Below, one piece after another: positions 62,680-64,000 of a stretch of DNA of 64,000 nucleotides. The notes beneath the pieces were generated by a model that had not been told where the DNA came from, ran no database searches, and saw only the letters and a list, made by a program, of their open reading frames with translations. Origin of the DNA: Vreelandella titanicae BH1 (GTDB taxonomy: Bacteria; Pseudomonadota; Gammaproteobacteria; Pseudomonadales; Halomonadaceae); contig NZ_AOPO01000002.1 of NCBI RefSeq assembly GCF_000336575.1, forward strand, positions 186,006 to 250,005. The letters are read 5' to 3'. The position numbers and the translations under genes are program-made. How positions within the stretch are numbered: the stretch's first letter is position 1; the number at the start of each line of letters is the position of its first letter.

Positions 62680-63512
62680 TGGGGACTTCAACATCTAGTA
62701 ATGGTGGCCGTGCAGGATCTCCTTTTGACCCAGAATGGCTCGCTCCAGATGGAACGGCACCAAGCAACCCTGATAGTGAAACACAGTCAGATCCTGAAAA
62801 AGACAATGGCGAGGGGGCGGCTGACAGTGATTCGCCTGTGGCACGCGAGAATGTTATTGCTCCAGATCGTCGCTTTGGTCCTGCGCGATCGCAAATGGGT
62901 TCTTACCTAAAAAATGGCAATCGCGACAATCTTCGTGGTGCTATCCGAAGCATGGTGTCAAAAGGAATGGGGGGAGCAAGCCGTGCTGCTTCCACTATGC
63001 GTAGCACAGCCAAAGGGGCCGGGGCTCTCGGTCAATTCCTCGAAGCAGCTCGAGATGGTAAGGATCCGCGTGTAACGGACTGGGTAGAGCGCTGTAGGGC
63101 GGCTAATCTTTCTGCTTCTGACTTGGCGCTTGAGGTTTTAAAAGAGGTTATCTCAGGTTCTGGAAGTATTGACGAAGAATCTTTACGTGATGCCGGTACT
63201 AATGCGCTAGCCAAGCTCTACGAGAATCACCCGAACGTCGATATTTTTGATTTAACAGATGCTCAAATTGCCGAAGTGATTGGTCTGACAATCGCTAATC
63301 AAATCTGTCAGTGCATCGATATGCAGCTCGGGCAGACCTACGAAAAACTGAAGCATGACCCAGCCCAGATCCAAGAGCGCCGAACGGACATAAGGGAGTG
63401 GGTCTGGGCAGAGGTACGGGTGACCCTGGAGGAGAAAAAAGCCTCACATACAGATCCTAAGAACTTGGCTCAATCAGTCCTTCAATCTGCTTTGCAGGTA
63501 TTTGCCGAATGA
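62679..63512 (+). CDS. qatB: QatB
   Basis: A 277-residue protein with no recognised catalytic motif, known only as the second component of QatABCD. The first 70 residues are polar and low-complexity (GGRAGSPFDPEWLAPDGTAP), then an alanine/glycine-rich stretch and a helical C-terminus. The assignment rests mainly on position between QatA and the QueC-like protein, with 1-4 bp overlaps on both sides that indicate translational coupling. What it does is unknown. Confidence 0.8.
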   Translation: MGTSTSSNGGRAGSPFDPEWLAPDGTAPSNPDSETQSDPEKDNGEGAADSDSPVARENVIAPDRRFGPARSQMGSYLKNGNRDNLRGAIRSMVSKGMGGASRAASTMRSTAKGAGALGQFLEAARDGKDPRVTDWVERCRAANLSASDLALEVLKEVISGSGSIDEESLRDAGTNALAKLYENHPNVDIFDLTDAQIAEVIGLTIANQICQCIDMQLGQTYEKLKHDPAQIQERRTDIREWVWAEVRVTLEEKKASHTDPKNLAQSVLQSALQVFAE

Positions 63513-64000
63513 ACAAGATTTTGTGCTCCACCGCGGATCGTATCCCGCAGCAGTTGCAAACAGGCGAGAGAGTTTTCTCGTATTTTAAAGGAGCCAAACG
63601 CAATGATGTTGGTGCAATTGCCAACCGTTGGCATGGAACACTGAAGCGAGTCGGATTCCGGCCATCACCGGCAGTTTGGGACTTTGTACAGTTTTGCCTA
63701 GCGGTCTGTAGTGCTGACTTGGCCAGCCCCAGGAGCACCAGTGCAGACGGATGGACGCGTACGATCCAACTCACTTTAGGACTTTGTGAGCCGCTGCGAT
63801 GGGTACCCTTCAAGTATCACCTTGAGGAAATGCTAAAGGTTTTGACTGGCGACTATTGGACCTTGGTTTTTAATGATGCAGGGTATAAGCCTCCTCAGGG
63901 AGATGGCGGATACCTCCAGAACGACTGCGTTTCTTTGCTATCAGGCGGCCTCGATAGCCTGATTGGCGGTATCGATTTAGTGACTGAAGAAAAGAGGCCT
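63509..64000 (+). CDS. qatC: QatC, QueC-like protein, N-terminal part (cut by window edge)
   Basis: QatC resembles the 7-cyano-7-deazaguanine synthase QueC, a PP-loop ATPase. About 164 residues are in the window; the frame starts MNKILCSTADRIPQQLQTGE and overlaps qatB by 4 bp (ATGA). The PP-loop SLLSGGLDSLIGG lies near residue 145, at the far right edge. A long N-terminal part before the PP-loop separates it from housekeeping QueC, as in the Qat system. The TatD-like nuclease QatD should follow outside the window. Confidence 0.87.
   Translation, partial: MNKILCSTADRIPQQLQTGERVFSYFKGAKRNDVGAIANRWHGTLKRVGFRPSPAVWDFVQFCLAVCSADLASPRSTSADGWTRTIQLTLGLCEPLRWVPFKYHLEEMLKVLTGDYWTLVFNDAGYKPPQGDGGYLQNDCVSLLSGGLDSLIGGIDLVTEEKRP

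Larger units (their letters stand above)
52339..64000 (+). mobile_element. Tn7-like transposon inserted next to ffs (right part outside window)
   Basis: The element begins at a TGT about 9 bp after ffs. It continues with three TGACATAA boxes, tnsA-tnsB-tnsC, an Xre regulator and anti-phage cargo (brxA remnant, DRT1, qatABC'). The AT content of 52,340-56,000 is clearly higher than that of the flanking core. The five bases before the TGT are TTTCT and would be the target duplication. Neither the second end nor a targeting protein (TniQ/TnsD) is in the window, so the element is longer than 11.6 kb. Downstream of ffs is a known attachment site of some CRISPR-associated I-F3 Tn7-like elements. Confidence 0.85.

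Noticed and set aside
52330..64000. CRISPR array, cas genes or tniQ/tnsD inside the window
   Set aside because: I looked because of the ffs insertion and found no regularly spaced direct repeats and no matching protein. They may lie beyond the right edge.

Overview
The window looks like a chromosome segment of a halophilic gammaproteobacterium of the Halomonas type. The basis is the betIBA choline-to-betaine locus next to a ChoX-type choline-binding protein, a glpSTPQV-type glycerol ABC importer beside glpR, glpK and glpD, tryptophan catabolism by kynA/kynU, and a fairly GC-rich core. This is an inference from gene content; no ribosomal RNA is present to confirm it.

Layout of the core (1 to about 52,330). 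1-1,453: kynU (cut by the window edge) and kynA. 1,794-9,037: LemA and an M48 protease, small enzymes, a LysE exporter, an azoreductase divergent from a LysR regulator with a matching operator pair, and an MgtC protein. 9,146-16,491: topoisomerase III, an ABC1 kinase, a SEC-C protein, AmpG and an FKBP isomerase. 16,511-23,058: a 40-residue membrane peptide behind two Fnr/Anr-like boxes, a small molybdopterin-fold protein, two cyclic-di-GMP proteins, a lipid-anchored truncated globin, a DUF3034 protein and a cupredoxin. 23,445-32,634: proS, a lipoprotein, an amidase, nfo, a glycerophosphodiesterase, a quinone oxidoreductase and an SLC13 permease. 32,760-43,923: the glycerol locus. 44,124-51,998: fadE, betA, betB, betI and choX. 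Two 144-bp palindromic repeats (33,587 and 48,554) and several 13-15 bp tandem duplications lie in intergenic leaders.

At 52,099-52,329 lie an elongator tRNA-Met and the 4.5S SRP RNA gene (ffs). Nine bases after ffs the composition drops sharply to AT-rich and a Tn7-like transposon begins: a TGT terminus, three TGACATAA boxes spaced 21-22 bp apart (probable TnsB sites), then tnsA, tnsB and tnsC, and an Xre regulator behind a perfect palindrome. The cargo inside the window is anti-phage: a decayed BREX brxA gene, a reverse transcriptase-nitrilase fusion (DRT type 1) and qatA-qatB-qatC' of a QatABCD system, which runs off the right edge. No tniQ/tnsD, cas gene or CRISPR array is visible. The targeting module and the other transposon end must therefore lie to the right. 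Insertion beside ffs, separate TnsA/B/C proteins and a linked Xre regulator are all compatible with a type I-F3 CRISPR-associated transposon, but that is not proven here.

The strongest points for follow-up are the ffs-linked Tn7-like defence element, the complementary ATP-site degeneration in GlpS/GlpT, the Fnr-box peptide, and the palindromic intergenic elements.
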